From contig NZ_JACJPP010000010.1 in the NCBI RefSeq assembly GCF_014696135.1, positions 1-64,000 of the forward strand: a stretch of 64,000 nt of DNA, written 5' to 3'. A program made the translations under genes and the position numbers. Under the pieces are notes generated by a model. The model made no database searches. It was given only the letters and a program-made list of their open reading frames with translations, and was not told where the DNA came from. Below, piece by piece: positions 28,600 through 37,696 of the stretch. Numbering within the stretch: the stretch's first letter is position 1; each line of letters starts with the position of its first letter. This DNA is from Nodosilinea sp. FACHB-141. Lineage in GTDB: Bacteria > Cyanobacteriota > Cyanobacteriia > Phormidesmidales > Phormidesmidaceae.

Positions 28600-29664
28600 T
28601 TAAGACTTGAGGGTGTCGTTGCGCAGGTGTTGCTGAAAGGTAGTGATATCGGCGGCCCGATCAATCGCTTTTTGCTTCACCAAAAATTCGGCAGAATCTT
28701 TCAGCACATCGGCAAAGTCACCAGGCTGGTCGGGAGTGCCCAAAAACTTCGCGTCAGCCTGCTCTGCGGAAGTGAGCCAGATGATGCCCTTAGAGCTGGC
28801 CAGCGATTCTTCTGGCGTCAAACCCAACTCTTTGGCTAGGGCCTCAGCCGCTTCATCAGGGTTGGCGCGATAAAACTCCACCGCTTCATCCAGCACGGCG
28901 ATGTACTGGCGCAGCGCATCGGTATGGTTTTGGGCAAAGTCTTTGTGCACTAGGCCCACGTCGGCGGTGAGTACGCCGCGATCGGCCAAATCTGCAGAGG
29001 TCGTAAGAATCTGGCCGCCATCGCTGACCAGTCGGGTGAGGTGAGGCTCCCACACGTAGGCGGCATCAATATCGCCCCGCTGCCAAGCAGCCACCAAATC
29101 CTGGGGCTGCAGGTCGAGCAGCGTGAGACTGGCTGAGTCAACGCCGTCTTGCCCCAGCAGAGCCAGCAGGCTGAAGTGGGTGGTAGAGCCAAAGGGTACC
29201 GCCACCTTCTTGCCCGCCAAATCCTTTGTGCTGGCGATGCCGTCGCGCACCGCTAGCGCCTCGGCATCGCCGATCACGTCGTGAATGAAATACACCTCAT
29301 AGGGCAACCCCTGGGAAATGCCGACGGCCACAGGCACCGACCCCGCCAGCCCAAAATCAATGCCGTTAGCGGCAAAGGCGGTGTTGACATCCCGCCCCGA
29401 GTCAAAGCTGGAGTACTGAACCTTGCTGTTGGGAAAGGCTTTTTCGGTCAAGCCCAGGGCCTTGGCTAACAGCTCAGCGTTGGGAATTACCTGGTAACCG
29501 ATGCGAATTGTTGCCGGAGCCGCGACGCCGGAGCTACCCTCAGCATTCGCCGAATCAGCGGCGCTATCAGTCGGAGTGGTAGTGGTGGGCGCGCAGCTTG
29601 CCGCAATCAGCGGCAGGCTGACACCGGCTAAGCCGTAGAGAAAATGGCGTCGTCTGAGGGGCAT
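28600..29664 (-). CDS. tauA: TauA-like taurine-binding lipoprotein
   Basis: A 354-residue periplasmic binding lipoprotein. Signal peptide with twin-arginine-like RRRHFLYG and lipobox LIAASC (Cys24). The mature part shows strong TauA features: IRIGYQVIPNAELLAKALG, GIDFGLAGSVPVAVG, KKVAVPFGSTTHFSLLALL and LVAAWQRGDIDAAYVWEPHL. There is no methionine after the initiator and no cysteine other than the lipobox one, in 354 residues. A TauC-like permease lies upstream and a TauB-like ATPase 11 bases downstream, so this is a complete taurine-type importer in C-A-B order. Confidence 0.93.
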   Translation of the reverse strand: MPLRRRHFLYGLAGVSLPLIAASCAPTTTTPTDSAADSANAEGSSGVAAPATIRIGYQVIPNAELLAKALGLTEKAFPNSKVQYSSFDSGRDVNTAFAANGIDFGLAGSVPVAVGISQGLPYEVYFIHDVIGDAEALAVRDGIASTKDLAGKKVAVPFGSTTHFSLLALLGQDGVDSASLTLLDLQPQDLVAAWQRGDIDAAYVWEPHLTRLVSDGGQILTTSADLADRGVLTADVGLVHKDFAQNHTDALRQYIAVLDEAVEFYRANPDEAAEALAKELGLTPEESLASSKGIIWLTSAEQADAKFLGTPDQPGDFADVLKDSAEFLVKQKAIDRAADITTFQQHLRNDTLKS

Positions 29665-29681
29665 GGCGTGTGTCCTTTTTG

Positions 29682-29812
29682 AGGGGTAGGGGGTGGATGG
29701 GTGGGAGAGTGAATGGGTGGGTGGATGGGTGAGGGGTAGGGGAGTAAATTCAAAACTTAAAATTCAAAATTCAAAACTTACTCCCTACCCATCTACCCCC
29801 ACTCCCCACCCC
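29682..29812. repeat. G-rich and AT-rich repeats in tauC-tauA spacer
   Basis: GGATGGGTGGGAGAGTGAATGGGTGGGTGGATGG-type minisatellite, then TTCAAAACTTAAAATTCAAAATTCAAAACTT, then a C-rich arm CCCTACCCATCTACCCCCAC. The arrangement G-rich, AT-rich, C-rich can fold into a long stem with an AT loop. Confidence 0.85.
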
Positions 29813-30637
29813 CTACTCCCTACCCACCCAGGTCAGGTGCGATCGCATCACCCAGCGCAGCAGCCAGTCCAACGCCACGGCGATGCCGCCCATGATGAAA
29901 ATGCCGACAAAGATGACATCGCTGCGCAGGAATTTGCTGGCGTCGAGCACCATCCAGCCGATGCCGGAGACGGCGGCGACCATTTCGGCGGCGACCAGGG
30001 TGGTGTAGGCAAAGCCGATCGCGGTGCGTAGCCCAGTGAATAGATCTGGCAGCACCGAGGGAAAGATCACATAGCGAAAGATTTGCCAGCGGTTGGCCCC
30101 CAAAGATTGGGAGCCGAGAATGCGATCGCGGGGCACCCGCTGCACCCCCGCCACCGCCGCAATAAATAGTGGTGCAAAGGCCGCTAAAAAGAGCAGAGCA
30201 ATCTTCGAGGCATTCTCAATGCCCAGCCAGATTACCAGCAGGGTGTAGTAGGCCAGGGGCGGCAGGGGGCGATAGAACTCGATCAGCGGCTCAACTACGG
30301 CTCGCAGTTTGTCAAAGGCTCCGCAGGCCATACCCAACGGCACCGCAATCAGCACCGCCAAAACCAGCGCTACCCCCAACCGATAGAGGCTTTCCCAAAT
30401 GTGAAAGAGCAGCGGCACGCCTTTGTAGCCATTCACCACAATGTCCACAAAGGCTTTCAACACTGCCTCTGGGGTCGGCAAAAATAACGGACTCACCCAG
30501 CCTGCGTGGCTCGCCACCCACCACAACCCCAGCACCGTTGCCACCGAGGCCAGAGAAATCCAGCCGTCACCAGCCAACCACCGCCGCCGAATGGGGCGGG
30601 CTGAGGTGATTGAGGTTGGGGAGGCGGGAGAAATCAT
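29813..30637 (-). CDS. tauC: taurine-type ABC transporter permease TauC-like
   Basis: A 274-residue permease with about six transmembrane helices. EAA loop VLPDLFTGLRTAIGFAYTT followed by LVAAEMVAAVSGIGWMVLDA and SDVIFVGIFIMGGIAVALDWLL resembles TauC more than SsuC. It is placed between two binding proteins: an SsuA-family lipoprotein upstream and the TauA-like one downstream. The C-terminal helix is followed by a short basic end. Confidence 0.9.
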   Translation of the reverse strand: MISPASPTSITSARPIRRRWLAGDGWISLASVATVLGLWWVASHAGWVSPLFLPTPEAVLKAFVDIVVNGYKGVPLLFHIWESLYRLGVALVLAVLIAVPLGMACGAFDKLRAVVEPLIEFYRPLPPLAYYTLLVIWLGIENASKIALLFLAAFAPLFIAAVAGVQRVPRDRILGSQSLGANRWQIFRYVIFPSVLPDLFTGLRTAIGFAYTTLVAAEMVAAVSGIGWMVLDASKFLRSDVIFVGIFIMGGIAVALDWLLRWVMRSHLTWVGRE

Positions 30638-30639
30638 TG

Positions 30640-30755
30640 GGGTGGGGGGTGGATGGGTCAGGGGGTGGGGGAGAGAAGTGTTGAGTGTTTAGTTTTGAGT
30701 GCTTAATTCAAGGCATAAACTCAAAACTCAAAATCCAAAACTTAAAACTTTCTTC
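30640..30755. repeat. G-rich and AT-rich repeats upstream of tauC-like gene
   Basis: A short G-rich block (GGGGTGGATGGGTCAGGGGG) followed by TTGAGTGTTTAGTTTTGAG and AAACTCAAAACTCAAAATCC-like AT-rich repeats that run to the stop codon of the next gene. Confidence 0.75.
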
Positions 30756-31838
30756 CTACCGGGCTGCGACTTTTTCGATAAATTGCGGATCGACTAGAGA
30801 ATCTACGACGGCGTTCACGTCGGTGTTAGCGGGCACTACACCGCTCTTTTTCAGCACGTCTCCGGCGGCGGCGATAGTGTCTTTGTGGACGGTGCCAATC
30901 ACGCTATTTGACAGGTCGGTGCGCTCAAGCTGTTTGGCGGCCACATTTTTCTCGAGCCCTGCTGCTTCGGCCAGAATCAATTCGAGTTCTGCCGGGTTTT
31001 CGAGGGACCACTGCCGGGCTTTTTCGTAGGCGGCTAGCACGCGCTCTACGTAGGCGGGGTGGGTGTTGGCAAACTCTTCTCGCACGTTGAGAAAGCCGTA
31101 GGTGTTGAGGTCGGGGTTGCGGAAGAAGAGTTTAGACCCCTGCTCTAGCTCGGTTTTGGCCATGTGGGGGTCAAGGCCAGCCCAGGCATCGACATCGCCG
31201 CGCTCTAGGGCTGTTCTGCCATCGGCGTGCTGCAGCTGCACGACTTCGAGATCGCTTTCAGAGAGCCCGACTTGGTCGAGGGCGCGCAGCAAGAAAATGT
31301 GGGGGTCGGTGCCCTTGGTGGCGGCGACCTTTTTGCCTTTCAGGTCTTCGACTTTGCTGATGCCGGTGTCGGGGCGGGTGACCAGGGCCGTCCACTCAGG
31401 TTTGGAGTAGATGTAGACCGACTTGATCGGGTTGCCGTTGGCTTTGCCCAGCAGAGCAGCGGCCCCGGCGGTAGAGCCAAAGTCAATGCTGCGGCTGTTG
31501 AGCAGTTCTAGGGCTTTGTTGCTGCCCTGGCTTTGCACCCATTCCACGTTGACGTTGTCTTTGGCCAGGTCTTCTTCTAGCCAGCCTTTGGCTTTGAGCA
31601 CTAGGCTAACGGGGTTGTAGTAGGCAAAATCGATTCGCACCGCGCTGGGCGCTGCGGCAGCGGTAGCCCCTGAACTAGTGGCGTTGCTGCTGGGAGAGGG
31701 TTGGGCGCAACCGTTCAGCACCGCTATGCAAAAGGCGGTAGTGATGGCTAACATGCCTCGCAGCCACTGCCGCCTACCCACCCGGCTGAGGGGACGAATC
31801 TGTAGGGGCGAAAATCGAAGACTACGGAAACGGAGCAT
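30756..31838 (-). CDS. sulfonate-family substrate-binding lipoprotein
   Basis: A 360-residue SsuA/TauA-superfamily lipoprotein. Long basic N-region, hydrophobic core and lipobox VLNGC (Cys44). Mature fold segments: VRIDFAYYNPVSLVLKAKG, SIDFGSTAGAAALLGKANG, EDLKGKKVAATKGTDPHIFL and DVDAWAGLDPHMAKTE. It has one Met and no Cys in the mature part apart from the lipid-carrying residue. It precedes the TauC-like permease by 118 bases and may be an alternative receptor for that importer. Ligand unknown (aliphatic sulfonate or sulfate ester). Confidence 0.87.
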   Translation of the reverse strand: MLRFRSLRFSPLQIRPLSRVGRRQWLRGMLAITTAFCIAVLNGCAQPSPSSNATSSGATAAAAPSAVRIDFAYYNPVSLVLKAKGWLEEDLAKDNVNVEWVQSQGSNKALELLNSRSIDFGSTAGAAALLGKANGNPIKSVYIYSKPEWTALVTRPDTGISKVEDLKGKKVAATKGTDPHIFLLRALDQVGLSESDLEVVQLQHADGRTALERGDVDAWAGLDPHMAKTELEQGSKLFFRNPDLNTYGFLNVREEFANTHPAYVERVLAAYEKARQWSLENPAELELILAEAAGLEKNVAAKQLERTDLSNSVIGTVHKDTIAAAGDVLKKSGVVPANTDVNAVVDSLVDPQFIEKVAAR

Positions 31839-31928
31839 TGCTATACCTACGCTGAGTCAAAAAGGAAAACGAATTAGAAAATGCCGAGGCTGAGAAATGA
31901 ATTCTCGGCAGTAGAGCTAGCGCTACCC

Positions 31929-32534
31929 CTAGCGGAAGAGTTGGTCGTACTCGGGGCCGACTTGCCAACCGAAGGCTTTGGTGAGTCGGTTAGAAAGGCC
32001 AAACTGGGCGGCAATTTCAGCGGCTTCGAGGATGGCGCGATCGCTCAATCCGACCGCCCTTAATGGCTCTAGCTCTGATGGATCTAGGTCGCGGGCGAGC
32101 TGACTGATTAGCACCGCAAAGTCAGCCAGGGCTTGCTCGCGCGGGGTCAGCTCCAGATTTTCGCGATTGGTCACCAGGTCATCGGCAAAGGCGGCATCGC
32201 CGGTCACTTCTCGCAGCGCCGCTTTGTGGGTGGTGACGCAAGATTGACAGTGGTTGGTGGCGGAAGAAACGACGGCAATAATTTCGCGCTCTTTGGCAGA
32301 GAGTTCGCCTTCGCCATACATCAGCTCGCGGTAGTAGTTGAACCACAGCCGCAGGTGCTCAGGAATCAGCGAAAACCCTTTGAAGTAGGGATGCACCAGG
32401 CCAAGCTTTTTCCGCTGATCGGCGAAGATGGCCTGAATATCGGCGGGCAAGCTGGCCTCATCAGGCACGTTCAGCCAGGAGGTGGGGTTAGCTGAGGACA
32501 GGGTTGGGGCGGGTGGAGTGAGGGATTGAGTCAT
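31929..32534 (-). CDS. AhpD-like (carboxymuconolactone decarboxylase family) protein
   Basis: A 201-residue all-helical protein of the CMD/AhpD superfamily. The redox motif is CQSCVTTH (Cys pair with the nearby His), preceded by LSAKEREIIAVVSSATNH as in peroxidase-related proteins. These two cysteines are the only ones. Such proteins recur in bacterial sulfonate and sulfur-starvation operons, presumably to deal with peroxide or sulfenate by-products of flavin monooxygenases (inference). It lies 24 bases below the second SfnB-like gene. Confidence 0.85.
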   Translation of the reverse strand: MTQSLTPPAPTLSSANPTSWLNVPDEASLPADIQAIFADQRKKLGLVHPYFKGFSLIPEHLRLWFNYYRELMYGEGELSAKEREIIAVVSSATNHCQSCVTTHKAALREVTGDAAFADDLVTNRENLELTPREQALADFAVLISQLARDLDPSELEPLRAVGLSDRAILEAAEIAAQFGLSNRLTKAFGWQVGPEYDQLFR

Positions 32535-32558
32535 GGGAAGTTTCCTGAATGGGTAGGG

Positions 32559-33743
32559 TTAGGAATATTGGGTGGGGGTGGGGTAGACGCCGTTGAGGAA
32601 CCAGTTGCCGGTGTCGCGCAGCTTGTAGTCGGCGGGGTCGTGGAGGGTGAAGGTGCGCAGGTCGCGCCAGTAGCGATCGAACCCGTATGCGGTGGCGGTG
32701 GCGCGGCTGCCGGTGACTTCAAAAATGCGATTGGCAATTTCTAGCCCTACTTTGCTGGCGAAGGCTTTGGCGGCTCCGACCCGCACCGCCACTTCTCCCC
32801 GCTCCTCGTGGGTGAGGGCATCGCCTTTGTCCCAGGCGGCCTGGACCAGTGGGGCCACGCTAGCGGCCAGTTGGTTGGCGGCCTCTAGTTGCACCCACAG
32901 ATCGCCGTAGTGGTGTAGCACGTAGGGGTCGAGGGTGATGCCGCTGACCCCAGAGGTGATCCAGGGTCGGCTTTTGGCTTGGGTATATTGGCGGGCGGCC
33001 TGGAGCGCGGCTTCGGCAATGCCCAGGTAGACGTGGGTTTTGCCAAGCTGGGCCACGGGGCCGGGCAGGGTGGCAAAGGCCCCTTCAGGATCGGGGGCGG
33101 GGCCATAGATTTCGTCGGGTGCCACCCACACGTTATTGAAGCTGAGGCTGTTGCTGGCGGTGCGGCGCTGGCCAACATTGTCCCAGTCGTCCTGGATGGT
33201 GACGCCCTCGCGATCGCTCGGAATTGCCAAAAACAAGGGCAGCTCAACGCCGTCTTGCACCGCCGAAAACACCCAGCGATCGGCGGCAGGAATGCCGGTA
33301 CCAAACCCCTTTTCGCCATTCAGCCGAAAGCCCTCGCCGTCGGGGGTAAGCTTGAGCCGCTCGTCGCGGGTGTTGATGGCGTTGCCCCAAAACCACTGGT
33401 GCTGGGCGGTGCCGCGATAGTCGCGCTCTTTTTGCGCCACGGTGCCGAGGGAATGGGCCAGGGTGACGAGGCCGATGTGGTTGACGTAGAGCTGGCCAAT
33501 GGAGCCATCGGCTTTAGCAAGTTCTTTGACCACCTGATATAGGGTGACTAAATCGGCTCCGGCCCCGCCGTATTCCTGGGGCACAACGAGGGACAACAGG
33601 CCGAGGTCTCGCAGGCGAGACACTTCTAACGTAGGGATGCCGGCGGTGCGATCGCGCTCCACCGCACTAGCCGCTAGCTCCTGAGCCAGGGTCGCAGCGG
33701 TGGCGAGAATGCTGGATTGGTCGAGACGTTCGAGGACGGGCAT
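32559..33743 (-). CDS. SfnB/DszC-like flavin monooxygenase (copy 2), sulfur-amino-acid free
   Basis: A 394-residue acyl-CoA-dehydrogenase-fold flavoprotein of the SfnB/DszC type, with VVPQEYGGAGADLVTLYQVV, the flavin loop EGFRLNGEKGFGTG, DDWDNVGQRRTASNSLSFNN and FDRYWRDLRTFTLHDPADYK. After the initiator it contains no methionine and no cysteine, in contrast to copy 1, which has eight. The frame continues upstream to 33860, but that part translates the 15-bp spacer repeat (PYPST repeats), so I start at the ATG at 33743. It lies between SsuD and the AhpD-like gene. Substrate unknown. Confidence 0.9.
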   Translation of the reverse strand: MPVLERLDQSSILATAATLAQELAASAVERDRTAGIPTLEVSRLRDLGLLSLVVPQEYGGAGADLVTLYQVVKELAKADGSIGQLYVNHIGLVTLAHSLGTVAQKERDYRGTAQHQWFWGNAINTRDERLKLTPDGEGFRLNGEKGFGTGIPAADRWVFSAVQDGVELPLFLAIPSDREGVTIQDDWDNVGQRRTASNSLSFNNVWVAPDEIYGPAPDPEGAFATLPGPVAQLGKTHVYLGIAEAALQAARQYTQAKSRPWITSGVSGITLDPYVLHHYGDLWVQLEAANQLAASVAPLVQAAWDKGDALTHEERGEVAVRVGAAKAFASKVGLEIANRIFEVTGSRATATAYGFDRYWRDLRTFTLHDPADYKLRDTGNWFLNGVYPTPTQYS

Positions 33744-33763
33744 GGGGGTGAGGGGGTAGGGGG

Positions 33764-33823
33764 TGGATGGGTAGGGAGTGGATGGGTAGGGAGTGGATGG
33801 GTAGGGGGTAGATGGGTAGGCGG
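33764..33823. repeat. 15-bp minisatellite, four copies
   Basis: Four tandem 15-base units: TGGATGGGTAGGGAG twice, TGGATGGGTAGGGGG, then TAGATGGGTAGGCGG. A C-rich counterpart (CATCCACCCGTCCACTCATC) follows at 33841-33860. Because 15 is a multiple of three it translates as repeated PYPST on the minus strand. Confidence 0.92.
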
Positions 33824-33871
33824 GTGCGCAAGCAACTAACTCATCCACCCGTCCACTCATCTACTCCCCAC

Positions 33872-35014
33872 CTAACTCGCTGGAGCAGGTACCTTATCGT
33901 TGGCCATAATCTCGCCAAGGGGGCTGACGTAGCGGCTGGGGGCTGCCGTGGGCAGGTTCTCCAGGGGCAGTTTGGGAAATACGAGTTCGGCGAAGCGGTA
34001 GGCTTCTTCGAGGTGGGGGTAGCCGGAGAAGATAAAGGTGTCGATGCCGAGGTTGATGTATTCCTGCATGCGTTGGGCGACGGTGTCGGGGTCGCCGACT
34101 AGGGCGGTGCCGGCGCCGCCGCGCACCAGGCCGACGCCGGCCCAGAGATTTGGGCTAATCTCGAGGCTGTCGCGGCGGCCGCCGTGGAGGGCGACCATGC
34201 GGCGCTGGCCTTCGGAGTCGGCGTGGGCTAGGGCCTTTTGAGCGGCGGCGATGGTGTCGTCATCTAGATAGCGAATCAGGTCGTTGGCGGCATCCCAGGC
34301 TTGGGAAGTGGTTTCGCGTACGATGACGTGAAGGCGAATGCCGAAGCGCAGGGTGCGCCCGTGGGCTTCAGCCAGCTGGCGCACTTCGGCAATCTTTTCG
34401 GCGACTTGGGCGGGGGGTTCGCCCCAGGTGAGGTACAGGTCTACGTGCTTGGCGGCAATTTCTTTTGCGATCGGCGAAGAACCGCCAAAATACAGTGGTG
34501 GGTAGGGGTCTTGCACGGGGGGAAACAGCAGCTTTGCGCCTTTCACTGTCAGGTGCTGGCCCTCAAAATCCACGACTTCCTGCTGCATGACGCCGCGCCA
34601 GACTTCGAGAAACTCGTCGGTGAGTTCGTAGCGCTGTTGCTTGTCGAGGTGCAAGCCGTCGCCTGCCAGCTCGTAGGGGTCGCCGCCAGTGACAACGTTG
34701 ACCAACAGTCGGCCATTGGAGATGCGATCGAAGGTCGCTGCCATGCGGGCCGCCATGCCGGGAGAAGAAATGCCGGGACGAATCGCCACTAGGAACTTCA
34801 TGCGCTTGGTGGCTGCGATCAATGAGGCGGCGGTGATCCAGGCGTCTTCGCAGGATTTGCCGGTGGGCAGCAGCGCCCCAGCGTAGCCCAGCTGATCGAT
34901 CGCACCCGCCAGCTGCCGTAGATAGTCGGCGGTGATGGCGCGCCCCCCTACAGCGGTGCCCAGATAGCGGCCGTCGCCGTGGGTCGGTATAAACCAGTGA
35001 ATGTCGAGGCTCAT
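33872..35014 (-). CDS. ssuD: FMNH2-dependent alkanesulfonate monooxygenase SsuD
   Basis: A 380-residue enzyme nearly collinear with E. coli SsuD (381 residues). It splits C1 and longer alkanesulfonates into aldehyde and sulfite using FMNH2 and O2. Conserved features: [14 protein letters not shown] at the start, TGKSCEDAW with the active-site-region Cys55 (Cys54 in the literature numbering), RLHVIVRE with the catalytic His and Arg, and the mobile loop [24 protein letters not shown]2 should come from the SsuE encoded downstream. It follows the two SsuA-type binding proteins in the run. Confidence 0.97.
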   Translation of the reverse strand: MSLDIHWFIPTHGDGRYLGTAVGGRAITADYLRQLAGAIDQLGYAGALLPTGKSCEDAWITAASLIAATKRMKFLVAIRPGISSPGMAARMAATFDRISNGRLLVNVVTGGDPYELAGDGLHLDKQQRYELTDEFLEVWRGVMQQEVVDFEGQHLTVKGAKLLFPPVQDPYPPLYFGGSSPIAKEIAAKHVDLYLTWGEPPAQVAEKIAEVRQLAEAHGRTLRFGIRLHVIVRETTSQAWDAANDLIRYLDDDTIAAAQKALAHADSEGQRRMVALHGGRRDSLEISPNLWAGVGLVRGGAGTALVGDPDTVAQRMQEYINLGIDTFIFSGYPHLEEAYRFAELVFPKLPLENLPTAAPSRYVSPLGEIMANDKVPAPAS

Positions 35015-35136
35015 AGCAATGAAAAACGCAGAGAGAACAACGAAGAGAAAAGACGTAGGAGAGAGTCAGAAGCGCATGCGCAGCGTTAGAGCTGTATCGG
35101 CCCTACGTCAAGCTTGAGTGCCCTAGTGAGCATCAC

Positions 35137-36249
35137 CTAGCCGTTCCAAATGACGGTGGAGACATCAATTTCTTTGGGAATCAGCTGTAGCTCGTAGAAG
35201 GTGTCGGCAATATCTTGCTGGTAGGTCACCACCTCGTCGGTGATGGGCTGAATGCCGTAGCCGCGCCGACTTTCCACCAGATCCAGCACGTCGGTAGGAA
35301 TGCCCAGCTCGTTGGACAAAAATTTGGAGACCTCGGCCGGGTTTTCTTTGGCAAAGGTGCTGATGGTTTCAGCCTCTTCTAAAACCGCTTTAAGCACGTC
35401 GGGCTGGCTATCGGCAAAAGATTTGGTGGCGAGATAGAAGCCTCGGTTGCGGGCGATACCTTTGCCGTCGCGCAGCGTTCTGGCTCCCAGCTGCTTTTCT
35501 GCTGCTCCCTGGAAGGGATCCCAGATCACCCAGGCATCGACGCTATTTTGCTCGAAAGCCGAGCGGGCATCGCCGGGGGGCAGGTAGGCAGTCTCGACGT
35601 CGCTGTACTGCAAACCCGCTTCTTCTAGGGCTTTGACCAGCAGATAGTGGACGTTGGAACCCTTGTTGAGGGCAACTTTTTTACCCTTTAGCTCGGCGAC
35701 GCTCTTAATGGGCGAATCTTTCTGCACAAGGATGGCTTCGGCAAGCGAACCAACGTCTTCCCAGGCGACGTAGACCAGGGGAGCATCGGCGGCTTGGGCA
35801 AAGATCGGCGGGGTTTCGCCCGTGTAGGCAACGTCGATGCTGCCCACGTTGAGGGCTTCGAGCATTTGAGGACCAGCGGCAAACTCATTCCAGGTGATGG
35901 GGAAAGCCTCGGCCTCAAAGCGCTTTTCGAGGAGTTTTTGGTTCTTGAGCAGATTCAGCACGGTGGATGACTTTTGGTAGCCCACCCGCAACTGCTTAGT
36001 GGCAGCGGGGGCGGCACCACCTGCACTGGCCTGGGTCGCGCCGGTCTCGGCTAGAGGCGCAGACTCGCTGCTGCAGGCCCCTACGGCCCCGGCCAAGGCC
36101 ATGCCCCCCAAGAACATGCCACCTCGGCGCAGAAACCGGCGGCGAGAGGTTGACCCCCACAACGCTGAGGTTTGGGCCTGGCTATGGGAGTGGTTATAGC
36201 GAGGCGCAATCTGCAAAGACTTTTCAAACTCCGTCTTTTCAAAATTCAT
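35137..36249 (-). CDS. ssuA: SsuA aliphatic-sulfonate-binding lipoprotein
   Basis: A 370-residue binding protein with a twin-arginine-like signal (SRRRFLRRGG) and lipobox GAVGAC (Cys59). The mature part follows E. coli SsuA closely: LRVGYQKSSTVLNLLKNQ, FAAGPQMLEALNVGSIDVAY, TGETPPIFAQAADAPLVYV, PGDARSAFEQNSVDAWVIWD. One Met and no Cys remain in the mature protein apart from the lipid-carrying Cys. I use the ATG at 36249; a TTG four codons upstream also opens the frame. It lies 35 bases below a second SsuA and 122 bases above ssuD. Confidence 0.93.
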   Translation of the reverse strand: MNFEKTEFEKSLQIAPRYNHSHSQAQTSALWGSTSRRRFLRRGGMFLGGMALAGAVGACSSESAPLAETGATQASAGGAAPAATKQLRVGYQKSSTVLNLLKNQKLLEKRFEAEAFPITWNEFAAGPQMLEALNVGSIDVAYTGETPPIFAQAADAPLVYVAWEDVGSLAEAILVQKDSPIKSVAELKGKKVALNKGSNVHYLLVKALEEAGLQYSDVETAYLPPGDARSAFEQNSVDAWVIWDPFQGAAEKQLGARTLRDGKGIARNRGFYLATKSFADSQPDVLKAVLEEAETISTFAKENPAEVSKFLSNELGIPTDVLDLVESRRGYGIQPITDEVVTYQQDIADTFYELQLIPKEIDVSTVIWNG

Positions 36250-36284
36250 GGGTGGGCTCAACTTTGGTGAATGGCAATGGGGAG

Positions 36285-37361
36285 TTAGGCGAGGAGGTTG
36301 GCAGCAGGCCGCTTCAGCCGGGCCGAGGCAGCTGAGCTGGGGGTCCAGATCACGTCTTGCACACGCACCGCTTTGGGAATCAGCTCTAGCTCATAGAAGG
36401 CGTCGGCAATGCGCTGCTGCTCTGCGATCGCATCGGCCTGTACCGGGTCAAAAATCCAGCTGCGGCGGCGGGTCACCACATCTAAAATCTCTGGCTCCAG
36501 GCCGGTGATGGGGGCCAGCACCTCCACCACCTCGGCGGGGCTGTTGTCGGCCCACTGGGCAACTTCAGCGGTATCTTCGAGCAGGGCCACCAGTAGCGCT
36601 TCGTTGTCGGCTACAAAGGCTTTGGAGGCCAAGAAAAACTCGCGGTTGGGGGCTAGCTCTTCCCCGGTAGTTAGGGTGCGCGCCCCCACCTGTTTTTCTG
36701 AGGCCGCATAGAAGGGGTCCCAAATGCCCCAGGCATCGATGTTGTTTTGCTCAAAGGCGGAGCGGGCGTCGGCGGGGGTGAGGTTCACCGGCTCAATATC
36801 TGACCAGGCCAACCCGGCTTTTTTGAGCGCCTGCACCACCAAAAAGTGAGCGCTGGAGCCGCGCTGAAAGCCCACTTTTTTGCCCTTGAGATCGGCCAGG
36901 GTTTGCACCGGTGAATCGGCCTGCACCACAACGGCCGAACTCTTGGGTCGGGGTGCGCCGCTACCGACATAAAAAAAGGGCGTATCCGCCGCCTGGGCGA
37001 AAATCGGTGGGGCATCGCCGGTGCGGCCAATGTCGATGCTGCCGACGTTCAAAGCCTCCAGCAGGGGCGGCCCCGACTGAAACTCAATCCACTCGACGCG
37101 GGTGCCGAAGGTTTTTAGCCGCTCCTCTAGCCCGCCCCGCGCTTTGATCAAAATGAACGGGTCGAACTTTTGGTGGCCAATGCGTAGCACCTTAGCCTTG
37201 GCTTCAGTGGCGGCGGGCTGAGGTTCGGTGCTGGTGGTAGAGTCGCTACTACAGGCGGTGACCGCTGCGCTCAACCCCATGCCGCTGGCAAATAGATAGG
37301 CAAACGACTTTAGCGACTGTCGTCGGGTAAGCCCCCAAGCTCTAGGGCGATGCTGTGCCAT
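36285..37361 (-). CDS. ssuA: SsuA-type lipoprotein, first gene of the run
   Basis: A 358-residue SsuA paralogue with twin-arginine-like TRRQSLKSF, lipobox AAVTAC (Cys37), then VLRIGHQKFDPFILIKARG, LLEALNVGSIDIGRTGDAPP, KKVGFQRGSSAHFLVVQALK and ADARSAFEQNNIDAWGIWDP. The mature part has no methionine, and cysteine only at the lipid site. It is the most upstream gene of the 17-gene minus-strand run, so the main promoter of the cluster is expected just above it (37362-37560). Confidence 0.92.
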   Translation of the reverse strand: MAQHRPRAWGLTRRQSLKSFAYLFASGMGLSAAVTACSSDSTTSTEPQPAATEAKAKVLRIGHQKFDPFILIKARGGLEERLKTFGTRVEWIEFQSGPPLLEALNVGSIDIGRTGDAPPIFAQAADTPFFYVGSGAPRPKSSAVVVQADSPVQTLADLKGKKVGFQRGSSAHFLVVQALKKAGLAWSDIEPVNLTPADARSAFEQNNIDAWGIWDPFYAASEKQVGARTLTTGEELAPNREFFLASKAFVADNEALLVALLEDTAEVAQWADNSPAEVVEVLAPITGLEPEILDVVTRRRSWIFDPVQADAIAEQQRIADAFYELELIPKAVRVQDVIWTPSSAASARLKRPAANLLA

Positions 37362-37527
37362 GGCTGTGCCTCCACAAATGATCTGTTCCTGGCGCGGACC
37401 TGACCTTGCAGCAATTGCACAAAGCCGAAGCCAACCCAGGAAACTACGGTAAGTCGGTAGAAATACCGCTGTTTGCTGGCGCAGTATGGCATGGGGGCTG
37501 AGTGAAGTTCAAGTAAACTCAGTTACA

Positions 37528-37546
37528 AATGAAATTAAATTTCATT
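37528..37546. promoter_or_regulatory. 19-bp AT palindrome upstream of the sulfonate run
   Basis: AATGAAATTAAATTTCATT is a perfect palindrome 167 bases above the first SsuA gene, within an AT-rich patch in an otherwise GC-rich region. Its ATG-N11-CAT form fits the T-N11-A sites of LysR-type regulators, the class of known sulfur regulators such as CysB and Cbl. The preceding TTACAAATG resembles TTACAATTG in the tauD promoter. Confidence 0.55.
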
Positions 37547-37696
37547 CAATATTTTGATCGAGTTGAAACGTTGGGTATAAAGCTTTGGGTGCAAGGCATG
37601 GTTGGCAAAAGACTTACCGGTGTCTGAGCTCTGCCAAATCTGGATGTATTGCCGCAGTTGATTTAGTTAGGACACTTTGACAGGCGAAATCCTCTG

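Noticed and set aside
33744-33860. N-terminal extension of the second SfnB-like protein with PYPST repeats
   Set aside because: It translates the 15-bp tandem repeat; family members begin near MPVLERLDQ.
13724-33870. Possible CRISPR array in the repetitive spacers
   Set aside because: Repeats are contiguous and degenerate, with no unique spacers and no cas genes nearby.
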